Assembly: GCF_964199755.1 (NCBI RefSeq)
Contig: NC_133913.1
Span: 8,534,201-8,598,200 of the forward strand
Source of the DNA: Larus michahellis
Taxonomy: Eukaryota; Chordata; Aves; Charadriiformes; Laridae
Reading direction: 5' to 3'
DNA length: 64,000 nucleotides
Made by a program: the position numbers and the translations under genes. Shown here piece after piece: positions 11,378-22,429 of this stretch (position 1 is its first letter; each line of letters starts with the position of its first letter). Under the pieces are notes generated by a model. The model saw nothing but the letters and a program-made list of their open reading frames with translations. It searched no databases and was not told the DNA's origin.

Positions 11378-12713
11378 TGTCCTTGGTCTGGCTGGGATGG
11401 AGTTAACTTTCTTCAGAGCAGCCTGTACAGTGGTGTGCTTTGCATTTGTGGTTAAGACAGTGTTGATAACTGTATTAGGCTTATGTGGTAAGGTTTTGGG
11501 GTTGGGGGGAGGTGAGGCTGTTGGAGTGACCTGTTTGAGGTCAGGTGCTAGTTCCAGCCAGCTACAAAACAGACCTATGGCAGGGCAAACCTGAGCCCAT
11601 CAGCAAAGCTGGTGGTGCCCCTGGAAAAACACATGTAAGAGCAGAAAACCTCAGACGGGTGGAGAAGGAGGGAGGAGGGGAAAAAAGGGAGTGAGAAACA
11701 GCCCTGTGAACATCATGGTAAGCAGAAAAGGAGGGATGGTAGCAGGTATTTCCTTGCATCCCATGGTGGACCACATATCAGGGCAGCGTGATGTTTCCCG
11801 AACAAAATGCAGACCATGGGAAGGACCCCATTGGAGAAGGGGAAAAGATGAGGAGGAAAGAGCAGCAGAGAAGAACTGTTGTATACTGACCATAACATCC
11901 CCATCCTCCACACTGTTTGGGGCAGTGGTCAGAGTAAGGAGGAGACAGGAGTAATGGAGTGAAGTCTTTCTCATTACTCAAATCTATCTTAATTAGCAGT
12001 AAATGAAATTAATTTTCCCCAAATGAAACCTGTTTTACCCATGATGGTAGTAACGTAAGTGATCACCCTGACTTTACCTCAACTCATGATATTTTAATTC
12101 CATTTTCTCCCCCTGTGCTGTTGAGGAGTGAAAATGAGAGACCAAATGGGTGGGAATTTGTCCCTTAGCGAATATAAATGGACCGCAATAACACACCAAC
12201 ATTCTGGCTCTTACTGAACAGCCCTTGCACAGCATCAAGGCTTTCTCTTTTGCCCCCTGCCCCCATGCACACACAGAGAGTAGGCTGGAGGAGAGCAGTA
12301 GGTTGGGAGGGCGCATAGCCAGGACAGCTGACCCAAACTGACCAAAGGGATGTTCCATGCCATATGACATCACGCTCAGCGATAAAAGCTATGGGAAAAG
12401 AGGAGGAAGGGGGAGCATTATTGGTTATGGCATTTGTGTTCCCAAGCAACCAATTGCTGATGCTCTATTTTCATCAGCAGCATGTGCTGATGCTCTGCTT
12501 TCCAGGCATTGACTGGATGCCTGCCTGCCGATGGGAGGTAATAAATGAATGCTGCGTTGCTTGCACACGCAGCTTGTGGTTTTCCTATTAAACTCCCATT
12601 ATCTAAATCCATGAATCTTCTCTCCTTCCTTCCATTTTCTCACCATCCCACAGGAGAAAGGAGTCAGAGAGAGGCTGTGTGGGTGTTTGGCTGTCGGCTG
12701 AGTCACCCCCACA
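11378..12713 (+). mobile_element. ERVL-type LTR, interrupted by a second LTR
   Basis: The outer pieces (11378-11470 and 12188-12713) belong to the same family as 6725-7291: CTGGCTGGGATGGAGTTAACTT at the start, then GGACAGCTGACCCAAACTGACC, GCGATAAAAGC near 12380 and TATTAAACTCCC near 12588. The middle, 11471-12187, is a different LTR inserted into it. The outer ends are worn and no clear target duplication is left. Confidence 0.82.
11471..12187 (+). mobile_element. Nested LTR (long-LTR family) inside another LTR
   Basis: Starts TGTATTAGGCTTATG and ends GACCGCA, flanked by the 5-bp direct repeat ATAAC at 11466-11470 and 12188-12192. Its body (CTACAAAACAGACC, then GAGGAGGAAAGAGCAGCAGAG, then AATTTTCCCCAAATGAAACC) matches the reverse complement of the long LTR at 31785-33390, with part of the middle absent. 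It is younger than the LTR it sits in. Confidence 0.85.
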
Positions 12714-13164
12714 GAGCATTAATTGATACAGTCAGTGGAGTCTGGAGAATGAACCAGCTCACTCAGAAGTGGGCCCTCACTTGCTCAGATGAGGTGATCT
12801 TTATATGCGGCTGAATGTATTGAGTAAGGACTAAAGACAGTCACCCACACGTACACACCTGCTGCCACCTGATACATCCTAGGATGTCTCCTCTGGCAAC
12901 CACCTGTACCTCCAAAAGGGAACAGGTCTACCTCTACACTCTGTCCATCACCACAGGCAAGAAATGGACTTTTCTAGCTCGTGTTCACAATGAGGTAAAG
13001 ACCTTTACTTGCTAGATCTGTGCACCAACAGAAGTCTTCAAACCTATAAAATTACCTTTCAGCAAAACAAGTCAAATTTCCTAAGCCTTCATTCCTTTTG
13101 TGTACAAACATAAACAGGCTTGAGAGAGAGGCAAGCTAGAGAGAGTTTATTTTGATTTATGTCA
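12714..13164. other. Intergenic, nothing recognised
   Basis: About 450 bases with no gene or repeat that I can support. Confidence 0.4.
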
Positions 13165-13833
13165 TGTATGAAGATTTTTAAAAGCCCCCAGAGAACGCCC
13201 TGGAAAAAATATCAGGTTTATAGACAGAACGATATAAATTTGTAGAAGAGGATAGTTTTCCTCCTTGTATCTGTCTGTTGAGAGGATCTGATTCAACAAA
13301 GTAAGTGAACACGTAGCATACCAGTTCCCTTCACAGTTTCTAAAAATTCAGTACAGTACATATAATCAAAGAGCGTCAGATCTTGAGTAAGTTTGGATTT
13401 ATCTTTCTAGCCTTGCTTTTGAGACTAAAAGTAACTTACACTCGCAAAACCATTTATTTTGATAGAAATATTTAATTAAGGAATCTATCCACCATGGGGA
13501 AAATTAATAGGAGCTAGTGATATGCTGGCGGCAAAGTCACTAATGGTGTATTTGGTGTATTCTGAAAACAATAATGACTGTGCTTTACGCTCTTGACCCT
13601 CATTTAGCATAGGAGGGAATTTAGGCAATATTTTCCATGAAGTTTCACACGTTCACTCTTTGTTGTTTGGTTAAGATCGTAATAAATCATAAATAAATGA
13701 ATACATAAATAAATAGAGGATGAAATATTTCCAGTGTGCTGTACTACACAGGAAAATTGCCTCTTAGAAGCATCTCAGAGATCAGACGCATATAGGTCCT
13801 GTGTTTCTGACATTTCCGTGCCACAGCCAAAAA
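13165..13833. repeat. Local duplication, copy 1
   Basis: Matches 14636-16021 in the same orientation in three blocks: 13190-13285 with 14636-14735, 13336-13555 with 15128-15350, and 13553-13833 with 15757-16021. Shared phrases include GGATAGTTTTCCTCCTTG, AGGAGCTAGTGATATGCTGG and CCAGTGTGCTGTACTACACA. Similarity is high but not complete, so the duplication is not recent. No coding function seen. An A/T-rich AAATAAAT tract sits at 13680-13715. Confidence 0.85.
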
Positions 13834-14635
13834 GGACAGCTGCATGTTGTTGCACTTCTATGTCCCTCCAAGGAACAATCTTCCCATCTGTACAGAAGGC
13901 ATCTCCGTCTGTTTTCTGCTGAAAAGAAGGGGAAAGAAGGGGCAGACTGCGTGGAAGACAAAGCTGGGAGAGAAAGGAAGAAGATACTGAGGGTTCAGGT
14001 ACTGGAAGCATTTTAAAGCAGTCAAAGAATACTGTTGCTCTCATCCTAGAGAGCTGAGGTTTAAACATCTCCAAGTATAAGTAGCACTGTTACATCAAAA
14101 AAAAAGAAAAGGTGACTGCTGTCTTCATGCTTGATTGCTTGCCGCTATGAGGGAGCAGCTGTCAATTATTAAAAAAAAAAAAAAGAAAGAAACATATCAA
14201 CCTGCAGTAATCTGCAGCAATGTTCATGCAGCATTCTGCACGCACTGATCTTTCCTCCCTTATCTTAGGAAACCTCATACTAAGTTGCTTGTATTGTGTT
14301 TGAACACAGAAGTCACATAACTAAATGGCTTGATGCAGTTATATCCAGAAATCATGTAGAAGGAGACATCCATGCAGTCTTTTCATTTACTATACCTATA
14401 AGTTAGTACAATCTATATCATACATTTAATAATACTTTTATAAGCCTAGGATGACTTGAAGGCGACACTCTGCTCTGGACAGGGGATTCCCTGGGGCGTG
14501 CTGGTAGAAGGAATCTGCAGCCTTAGTACTCAGTGAAAGGTCTGTGAGGACAGCTGAGGTGAGATCAGGAAGGAGTAAATGGAAGATTTCGTGTAATGCA
14601 CAACTTACTACTGCTTCTGAATGAATGCCCAAAAA

Positions 14636-16021
14636 ATGCCCTGGAAAACATATCAGGTTTATAGACAGAACTATATAAATTTGTAGAAGAGGATAGTTTT
14701 CCTCCTTGTATCTGTCTGTTGAGATCAGTTCTAACAATGCAGAGATTAAACAGGAACTGTCCACATGTTCCTCTTGGAAGCCGTATTCACCAGGACCCTG
14801 ACGCCACAGTGGTGCTCTAATTTTCCTCATCGGTATCAGCCGGGATCTCCACCATCCTCTGTCCATAGGTCGACTGGCTCCAAATAAGCTCAGGCTCCCT
14901 GCCACACACACACACTTGCCTGAGCAGTGTCACAGGAAAGCTCAGCCCTGTCCCCTGGCTTGTTTTAAGACCTCCTGAAAGGAGGAAGCTGATGACAGCA
15001 ATCATGCGATCACCTTATTATACGTTATAATATCCACTGAAATAGCTCTATCACTAGAAAAGCTATCCAACAAAGTTTCTACATAAATATTCATTGCAAT
15101 TTGAGTATGTCCTTTCTCCTCTTCATAGAAAGTTTGTAAAAATTCAGTTCAGTATATATAATCAAAGAGCATCATATCTTGAGTAAATTTGGATTAATCT
15201 TTCTAGCCTTGCTTTTAAGACCAAAAAGAACTTACACACTCAAATGCATTTATTTTGATAGAAATACTTAAGGAATTACATATTTCTTTCTATCCACCGT
15301 GGGGAAAATTTATAGGAGCTAGTGATATGCTGGTGGCAAAGCCATTAATGTTGATGAAAGCACACTTGGTGAAGAGGTTTTCTGAAAGACATTTCTTACA
15401 TTGTAAAAAGGTTTATTGCCTTTCTGGACAACAAGATAATTTCCTTGCAATTCTCTCATAAAACTAGTTCTTTTTCCACCAGAAATGGAGAATTGTGTCA
15501 TATGCAGCAGAGAAGTTTAAGTCTTTCAGATGGCTTCTGGTGGTGGTATTTGGCTTCCAAAGTTAATACATTTACTACTGTATCTCTTAGTTTACAAAGG
15601 TAGCAGGTTCTCAGCTCTCGCTTGGTAGCACCATCTTTCCATGGCTTGTCTATTCCTGAATGTCCTCAGGAACAAAGTTTTCAAATAAGCATTTACTGCT
15701 TAACTCCATCAAAGTCTTACTTGTTTGGGAATATGTGTGTCTTCATGGTAATATTAAGTGTATTCTGAGAAATAATACTGACTGTAGTTCACACTCTTGA
15801 CCTTCATTTAACACATAAATGAATTTAGGCAACATTTTCCATGAAGTTTCACTTGTTCACTCTTTTTTGTTTGGTTAAGATTGTAATAAGTAATAAACAA
15901 ATGAAAGCATAAATAGTGGGTGAAAGTTTCTAGTATTTCCAGTGTGCTGTACTACACAGGAAAATTGTCTTTTAGAAGTAGCCCATAAGCCCTGCATCTC
16001 TGACATTTCCGTGCCACAGCT
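14636..16021. repeat. Local duplication, copy 2, with two extra blocks
   Basis: Second copy of 13165-13833. It is longer because of two stretches absent from copy 1, about 14740-15125 and about 15352-15755. The first contains a dispersed repeat related to 1580-1960. The extra blocks are either insertions here or deletions from copy 1. Confidence 0.83.
14770..15000. repeat. Dispersed repeat related to 1580-1960
   Basis: Shares CTTGCCTGAGCAGTGTCACA and AGCCCTGTC..TGGCTTGTTT with 1690-1760, in the same orientation. It includes a short (AC)n run near 14905. Family not recognised. Confidence 0.45.
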
Positions 16022-16249
16022 AGCAAGGAGGAGATATTTTTTCCCTCGAAGCACATGCCTAGGGGGTCTGCACAGTTCTGTTCTTGGGCTGAGACTGCTA
16101 GGGACCTTGTTGACCTAGGAAATAGGTTTGACTTTCTACGGATGGCCTCACATTGACTGGAGAAGGTCTGAAAGTTAGCTGAAGTGCAAGACCAAACTAC
16201 GCCTTCAGGCTGGCCACAAAGACGAATGTCAATAGAAACACTCTGCAAA

Positions 16250-16990
16250 TGCTGATGGCACCAGCAGCCTCATCCTGTTTACCTCTGGCTGATCAGGATG
16301 AGGGTCTGTCAGTGGGGCATACATACATGTGTAAATATACATACATATACACATACAAAACAGATCTCCAAGTGATTGCCTTAGATACTCAGTGTGTGCA
16401 GTGCCTGCCCTTGGATCCTCGGTTTCTGGCACATGGGCATGCGAGCCCTGAGGTCCAGCACCACTGTGACAGCTGGTACAGACCCTCTTGGTTCACCCAC
16501 ACCAACCTACCACCCTCATAGTTGCTGACACCTGTGCAGGCAAGCCTGAGGCCCCCAGCGCCACTCCAGCTGCTGGGACACAGACCTACTTGCACACACA
16601 AACACACGCACAGACTTGTATGTGTGATGTATGCCCCCAGTAACGAGCCTTAGACACTCAGCCTACACAGTAGCTGGCCCTTGGATCCATCTCCATGTAC
16701 CTTTCGCACACAGACAGACACACGCAAAAGGCTCTCTCAGGTGATGTCCAGAGCTCATGCTCTCTGCAGTATTTGGCTTGGTGATGCTGGTCCCTCCAGT
16801 AGCCAGCTCTTAGACCCTGGAGTATGTCTGCTACCCAGCCCAAACTTGTGGCTACTCCAATACCTGGTTTACAAGTCTCTTACCCTGCTCAGACAGGCTG
16901 GATGGCCTCTCCAGTTCCTGGCACACAAGCCAGGTGGGGTCTGGTGACTCATTTTCCACACTCCGGTTGCTGGCACTCAGACAAGACTTT
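16250..16990 (-). repeat. Degenerate minisatellite-like repeat tract
   Basis: Made of imperfect units that recur every 40-80 bases and carry CCAGYWRCTGG / TAGCTGGC cores followed by TTGGATCC, ACACTCAG or CCCCCAG (near 16405, 16555, 16635, 16670, 16800 and 16970). An (ATAC)n-like stretch lies at 16317-16360. On the minus strand the units resemble those at 63790-64000. Several 60-90 codon open frames here follow from the composition and are not genes. Confidence 0.55.
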
Positions 16991-17036
16991 AACCTTTAAC
17001 CAACCTTCCACCTCTGAGCAGCCAGGTTTTCCTGTA

Positions 17037-17250
17037 GGGTTTCAATGATTAAAGCACACCATGCTGCAGCCAGGAGAGGGTAAAAAGGCACTGGCAAAGC
17101 AAACAGCTTCCTGTGAAAGGCTTGATCTTAAAGACAAGGCAGGTATTTCTATTCTCACTCTAAACCTCATGCCACATCTGGAGGAGCTGTCAGGTTTTTG
17201 AATTTTTCACTAGGAAATTAAGTTGTCAACCAACCCTTGTGTCATTCTTG
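17037..17250 (+). repeat. Short duplicated segment, copy 1
   Basis: Similar to 18602-18835: GGGTTTCAATGATT at the start, then ATGCTGCAGCCAG, CTTCYTGTGAAAGRC, GGTATTTCTRTTCTCA and CAACCCTTG at the end. About 200 bases, same orientation, about 1.57 kb apart. It lies upstream of the protease relic, and whether it is a duplicated exon with flanks or a dispersed repeat is not clear. Confidence 0.7.
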
Positions 17251-18601
17251 GAAGGAGCCCTAGACTGTAGGAAGAGTGACAGAAGTCCAAAATTAGGGGA
17301 AAGGAGTTTTTTCCACCCTCTGCAGGTTGATACAGCCCTCCCATGTCTTTCAACCTTCAACCTTTTCAACCTTTCCGTATCCTTTCAACCTTCTTTTGGT
17401 TGCAGAGATTGCATCAGTAGATTCTTCCCCTTGTGCCCTGTAGGAAGGATCATGATCCAGACACTGAATTTGTGCCTCCTTGGTTTCACACCCAGGCAGA
17501 AAACACACAAACTTTAAAATCAACATAGAAAGTGATCTCTCTGAGTACAAACACCAATGGAATGTGAAAAGCTGTGGAAATCATTGTAAATGCTGAAAGG
17601 AAAAGGCTGACATTCTTCCACAAACAGTAACTATGTCTGAGGTAAGGATGGTGCTGTATGAATGCGCCTTGCAGTCTAGTGCTGGGGGAGGGAGGGGTGG
17701 AAGCAAGTCTTGTGCAGCATGTGTATGTGGTCTGTCAGTTCCCACAGTGCTGCAACAAAGGCATGGTTCCTGCTCTTCTCATGGGCTTGGTGCTTCAAGA
17801 AGTCATTCTTAAAATCATTATAGAGATGGAGTTTCATGAAAAGGCAAGATGAGATCAGGCAAAGTGCATGGTTAGACATGACAAGTCCACGGACAGGCCA
17901 CTTGTTTATACTCGACCAGCTGCTTTTATCCCCTCATTTCCCCGTTCCCACGCACATTTCTCCTCAGACCACCTTGATCCTGCTTTTTTCCCACCTTTAA
18001 TCTTTGCTTTAAACATCCCATAGTATCTTTTGTACAATCCCAAAATGCTGCTCCTGGCATCCTGTAATAAGTCCCCTCAGCTTGCAGACAATAAAGTTCC
18101 TCAGCCTGCAAGGGGCCAAAATCAAAGACAAAGTAATGTGAGATAAACTACAGGTCATAGCTGTCTTCTCAGTTTAGTTGTGTTGCTGTTGAAAGACTGT
18201 CTCTGCTTCTTGGACAAAGCCCAAAGCCAGGCACAGAGACATGGTGGAAGGACTCTTCTCTCTCCTCCATGTATCCCCAACCTAACAGTTAATGATGCAC
18301 TAGCATGATTCTGTGCTCCTAGAGCACAGAAATCTGGGAGGCCACCTGGCTGAACTCTCACATTTGAGAGAGAATGAGGGAGAGAGAGAGGGAATAGGAC
18401 ACGTCCTAATTTTCTGTCTCCTGTGATTTCTTTCAATGAAGGTATCACTCTGCAACTTTCAATCTTGAATTCAATGTTTTGGTGAGGGGCTTGTTGTGGG
18501 CACAGCTGGATGCACACCCTCTGCCCGAGTAGGGAAGCCAGACCACTTGCAGGCCCTGGGAAGGCAGAGGCCTGGAGAATTTAGAAGTGTGAAGAAACTG
18601 C

Positions 18602-18835
18602 TAGGGTTTCAATGATTGAAGGCACTGTGCTGCAGCCAGTGAAAGGTAAAAATATATGTGAAGAGCAGAAGCTTCTTGTGAAAGACCTATGCCCAGATGA
18701 CAAGGTTAGGCTTTATCTTAAAGAAGAGGGAGGTATTTCTGTTCTCATTGTAAGTCTTAGGTTGTGTCTGGATGAGTTCTTAGGTTTTACATTTTTTTCA
18801 CCAGAAAAAGAAGTTGCAGAACAACCCTTTTTTCT
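18602..18835 (+). repeat. Short duplicated segment, copy 2
   Basis: Second copy of 17037-17250. This copy keeps an open frame through ATGCTGCAGCCAGTGAAAGG, but the protein is not recognised and the other copy is not open, so no gene is claimed. Sequence between the copies (17251-18601) shows no gene. Confidence 0.7.
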
Positions 18836-19708
18836 GTCTCAGAAGCAGCAGATTTCCCATCAGCTGGGGAAAGGAGCAGGAGGACACTCATCCAAGAGCA
18901 GCAGGACCCAGACTCCCATTTGGAGCTCTGTCTTAGTGTCTCACCTCCATCTTTTGACAAAACTATTGACTGCTTTGCCACTCACAGGCATTAGGAGTGA
19001 AACTTTCCCTTCTGATCACAATCAGGGAAGGTCTGTGCCCCTGCTGTGTATCAGCTGCACTCCCTCAACTCTTTCAAAGTGTCCTGTGCTCAGTCAGGAC
19101 TTCTAATGACCACTTGCCTTTCAATTCACTTGCAGCAGTGGAAGGATGTGCCTGGATTCACCTTGCTGAAGCTCAGTCTTCAAAAAGCCATCTACCTCTG
19201 GGACACTCTACTCCACTCATGGCAAGGGACAGATGATGTGTCTTCATTTTCACGAAAATTAACCTTCATGTCATGCTCAGGTTCTGGTCCTCTGAGCATC
19301 CACAAAGCATGGGTGCATGCTCAGCTTGTGCTTTATGGCAAATAAACCAGGTACCTCCAAGCTGAGATTTCCCTGTGAATCTCGGAGCAGTCAGTTCCAA
19401 GGATGCCTTCAGCTTCTTGGTGTTAATGGGATGGCTCAGGTTTGTGTCTCTCTGCTTTTCTCAGTCCTTTGTGATTGCCTGAGTGGGTCTTGAGGTCACA
19501 ATCACCTCCCATATGCCTCCTGACACATTCCAAGAGAGGCAGCACACTTTCTCAGTGGTCAGCTTTGAAAACATTGCCCTGGTAAGCAGCAACACAAGCA
19601 AGTCCACTCTGACCCTTCCGCTATTTTGAACAGAACAATACATGGGTGCACAGCGGAATAATTCCATAATGGCACCACCAAGCAGGGCCCAGACATGCCC
19701 TAGCCCAT

Positions 19709-21219
19709 GTGCTCAGTAGTGCGGTTGCACAGGCCTGTTCAAGAGGTCACAAGCCTTGCATAGTATCTTCTGGCTTGGGATGTTCGATTTTATCGTCAGT
19801 GATATTAAAGGCTGTGCACCTCATGCACCACCCTGGGGTTTTCCTCATACTCCCTTATCTTAAAGTTCTGTTTGTCACTGTTTGTCTCCAAACCTTTGTG
19901 TTGTTAATTTCTCACCAGAGTTCGATATTCTCCCAAACAGCTAGAGAAAGGGAACTTGGGATTGTGATTTCAGGGCTGTGGTCAGTGTAGCTGGAACATT
20001 TTGGTGTTTCCTGGCAGGAAAGTGAATATCATTTTGACCCTAGGAGCCCACAATGTAAATAGGAAAGAGCTGAGCCAGAAGACGTTCAATGTTGGACACT
20101 GGCTCATCCATCCCAACTATTCAGGAGATACCCTTGTAAATGACATCGTGCTACTGAAGGTATATTCCCATACACCCTTGCCATCTGAGGGAACTCCCCC
20201 TGCTCACTTCCCCATCCCCATGAACTTGTTCCCATTCCCTACGTTCTCTCTGCTTGGCAGATGCAGCCCAACCTCAAGCTGAATAAGAAAGTGAATTTTA
20301 TCCCCTTGCCCTATCATTATGAGGATGTGCAACCAGGAACTATATGCAAAATGGCTGGCTGGGGTAAAACATCAATAACAAGGAAAACACTAGTGTGCTG
20401 ATGGAGATGGAACTGAAGGTTCAGCATGAGGAAACGTGTGAGATGCCTTTCAAACACTATAGGCCTGCACCCATGATCTGCACTGGTGATGAGAATGGCA
20501 AAAAAACAACTTTCCATGTAAGTGTTGTTTTGGGCTCCAAGTTGGGATAAGGTTGTGACTAGACAGTCAGGTTCTCAGGCAGGGGATGAAGATTCATCAG
20601 GATGATGTGCAGAGGTTCCTCTCAGGAGGTCTGAAGCTGATATGCTCCCTGAACCAGGGTGCAGTTGCCCAGCTGTCAACATCATGTTCCTTTTTACATG
20701 CCTGGGGGTATTCTATCCAGCCTAGGCACTGCCCCAGCAAGCTGCAGAGCTCATGTAAATCCTTTGTCATATGCCCCTGAGCTCCCTGAGCCCCTGGCTC
20801 AGATATTTCCACATGTCTAAAGAAGGACTAGATTCTTTTTTTCAGGGATATGAAGGCAGTTTTTGAATCTCAGATGGCCTTCAGGCCTGAATTGCTTCAC
20901 AAATTGACTTAGAGGAGCAGTAAGGCATCTACAGGCCCTGTAGAGCTGGGTCTGGAGGGAGGTGGTCAAAAGAGGAGGTTCTTCACATGGAGGGAGGCTA
21001 GAGGGCCAGTTTCTTCCTTAGGGCAGGGGGAGCTGTGCTCTGAGATATCTGGCCCCTCCCACTCCTTTTACCTCACAGGGTGATTCTGGTAGCCCATTAG
21101 TCTGCAATGGGAAGGTTCACGGCATTGTTTCTTATAGACTCCGACATTGCATCTTCCTGGAAGTGTTTACCAGAGTCTCCTATTTTGAGCCCTGGACACA
21201 TGAAGAGCTGAGGAAGTTT
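19709..21219 (+). pseudogene. Granzyme/chymase-like serine protease (S1A) relic, exons 2?-5
   Basis: Three exons of a haematopoietic serine protease are clear. Exon 3 (20018-20159) follows a CAG acceptor and reads KVNIILTLGAHNVNR ... LVNDIVLLK, holding the catalytic Asp, then a GTATAT donor. Exon 4 (20261-20517, acceptor TTGGCAG, donor GTAAGT) reads VNFIPLPYHYED ... ICKMAGWGKT, then shifts frame by one base near 20375 before VLMEMELKVQHEETCE and MICTGDENG. Exon 5 (from 21079, acceptor CACAG) reads GDSGSPLVCNGKVHGIVSY ... EVFTRVSYFEPW, with the catalytic Ser but Ser in place of the second Gly of GDSGGP. A worn exon 2 may lie at about 19715-19835 (GHKPCI, then VILKAVHLM against the usual VLTAAHC). 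No certain exon 1 was found. A CR1 abuts the C-terminus and supplies the stop. The frameshift and weak exon 2 argue for a pseudogene. In the family these proteases sit in secretory granules of killer or mast cells. Confidence 0.8.
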
Positions 21220-22420
21220 AGAATCATAGAATAGTTTGGGTTGGAAGGGGCCTTTAAAGACATCTAGTTCAACCCACCTACAATGAGCAATGACATCTTC
21301 AACCAGATGAGATTACTCAGATCCCTGTCCAGCCTGACCTTGAATGTTTCCAGGGGTGGGACATCTACCATCTCTGGGCAACCTGTTCCAGTGTTTCCAC
21401 CATCCTCATCGTAAAATAATTCTTCCTTATATCTAGTCTAAATTTACCCTCTTTTAGTTTAAAACCATTACGCCATGTCCTGTCACAACAGGCTTACTAA
21501 AAAGTTTGTCCCCATTGTTCCTCTAGGCCCACTTTAAATACTGGAAGGCTGCAATAAGGTCTCCCTGGAGCCTTCTCTTCTCCAGGCTCAATAACCCCAA
21601 CTCTCTCAGCCTGTCATCATAGGAGAGGTGCTCCATGCCTCTGATCATTTTTGTGTCCCTCCTCTAATCATGCTTTAGGATGTCCATGTCTTTCCTGTGC
21701 TGAACAATCCAGAGCTGGACGCAGTAGTCTAGGTGCAGTCTCACCAGAGCAGAGTAGAGGGTGAGAATCACCTCTCTTGACCTGCTGGCCATGCTTCTTT
21801 TGATGCAGCCTATGATACAGTTGGCCTTCTGGGCTGCGAGTGCACATTGTTGTCCCATGTCCAGCTTTTTATCCACCAGTATCCGCAAGTCCTTCTCCTC
21901 AGGGCTGCTCTCAACCCTTGCAGCATGTATTGATATCGGGAGTTGCCCTGACCCAGGTGCAGGACCCTGCACTTGGCCTTATTTAACCTCATGAGGTTCA
22001 CACAGGCCCACTTCTTGAGCTTGTCCAGGTCCCTCTGGATGGCATCCTGTCCCTCAGGCACATCAACTACACCACTCAGCTTGATGTCATCTGCAAAGGT
22101 GCTGAGCGTCCACTCAATCCCACTATGTCATTGATGAAGATACTAAACAGTACTGGTCCTGGTATGGAACCCTGGAGGACATGACTTGTCACCAATCTCC
22201 ATCTGGACATTGAACCACCCTCTGGATGCGACCATCTAACTAATTCCTCATCCACTGAACAGTCCACCCATATGTCTCCAATTTAGAGAGAAAGATGTTG
22301 TGTGGGACTGTGTCAAAGGCCTTATAGAAGTCCAGATAGATGACATCTTGTAGCTCTTCCCTTGTCCACTGATATAGCCGCTCCATCATAGGAGGCCACT
22401 AGGTTAGTCAGGCACACTAA
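21218..22420 (-). mobile_element. CR1 LINE, 5'-truncated, minus orientation
   Basis: The 3' end at 21218 (GAATCATAGAATAGTTTGGG) directly follows the last codons of the protease relic. Minus-strand frames give [20 protein letters not shown] near 21990, [17 protein letters not shown] near 22150 and the KAFDT-type motif near 22310. It ends without a 5' UTR near 22420, where a retroviral fossil begins. It is broken in many places. Confidence 0.9.
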
Positions 22421-22429
22421 CACTAGTTA

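Noticed and set aside
18612-19106. 164-codon open frame as exon 1 of the protease
   Set aside because: No signal peptide of the family type is visible and the duplicated copy at 17.0 kb is not open.
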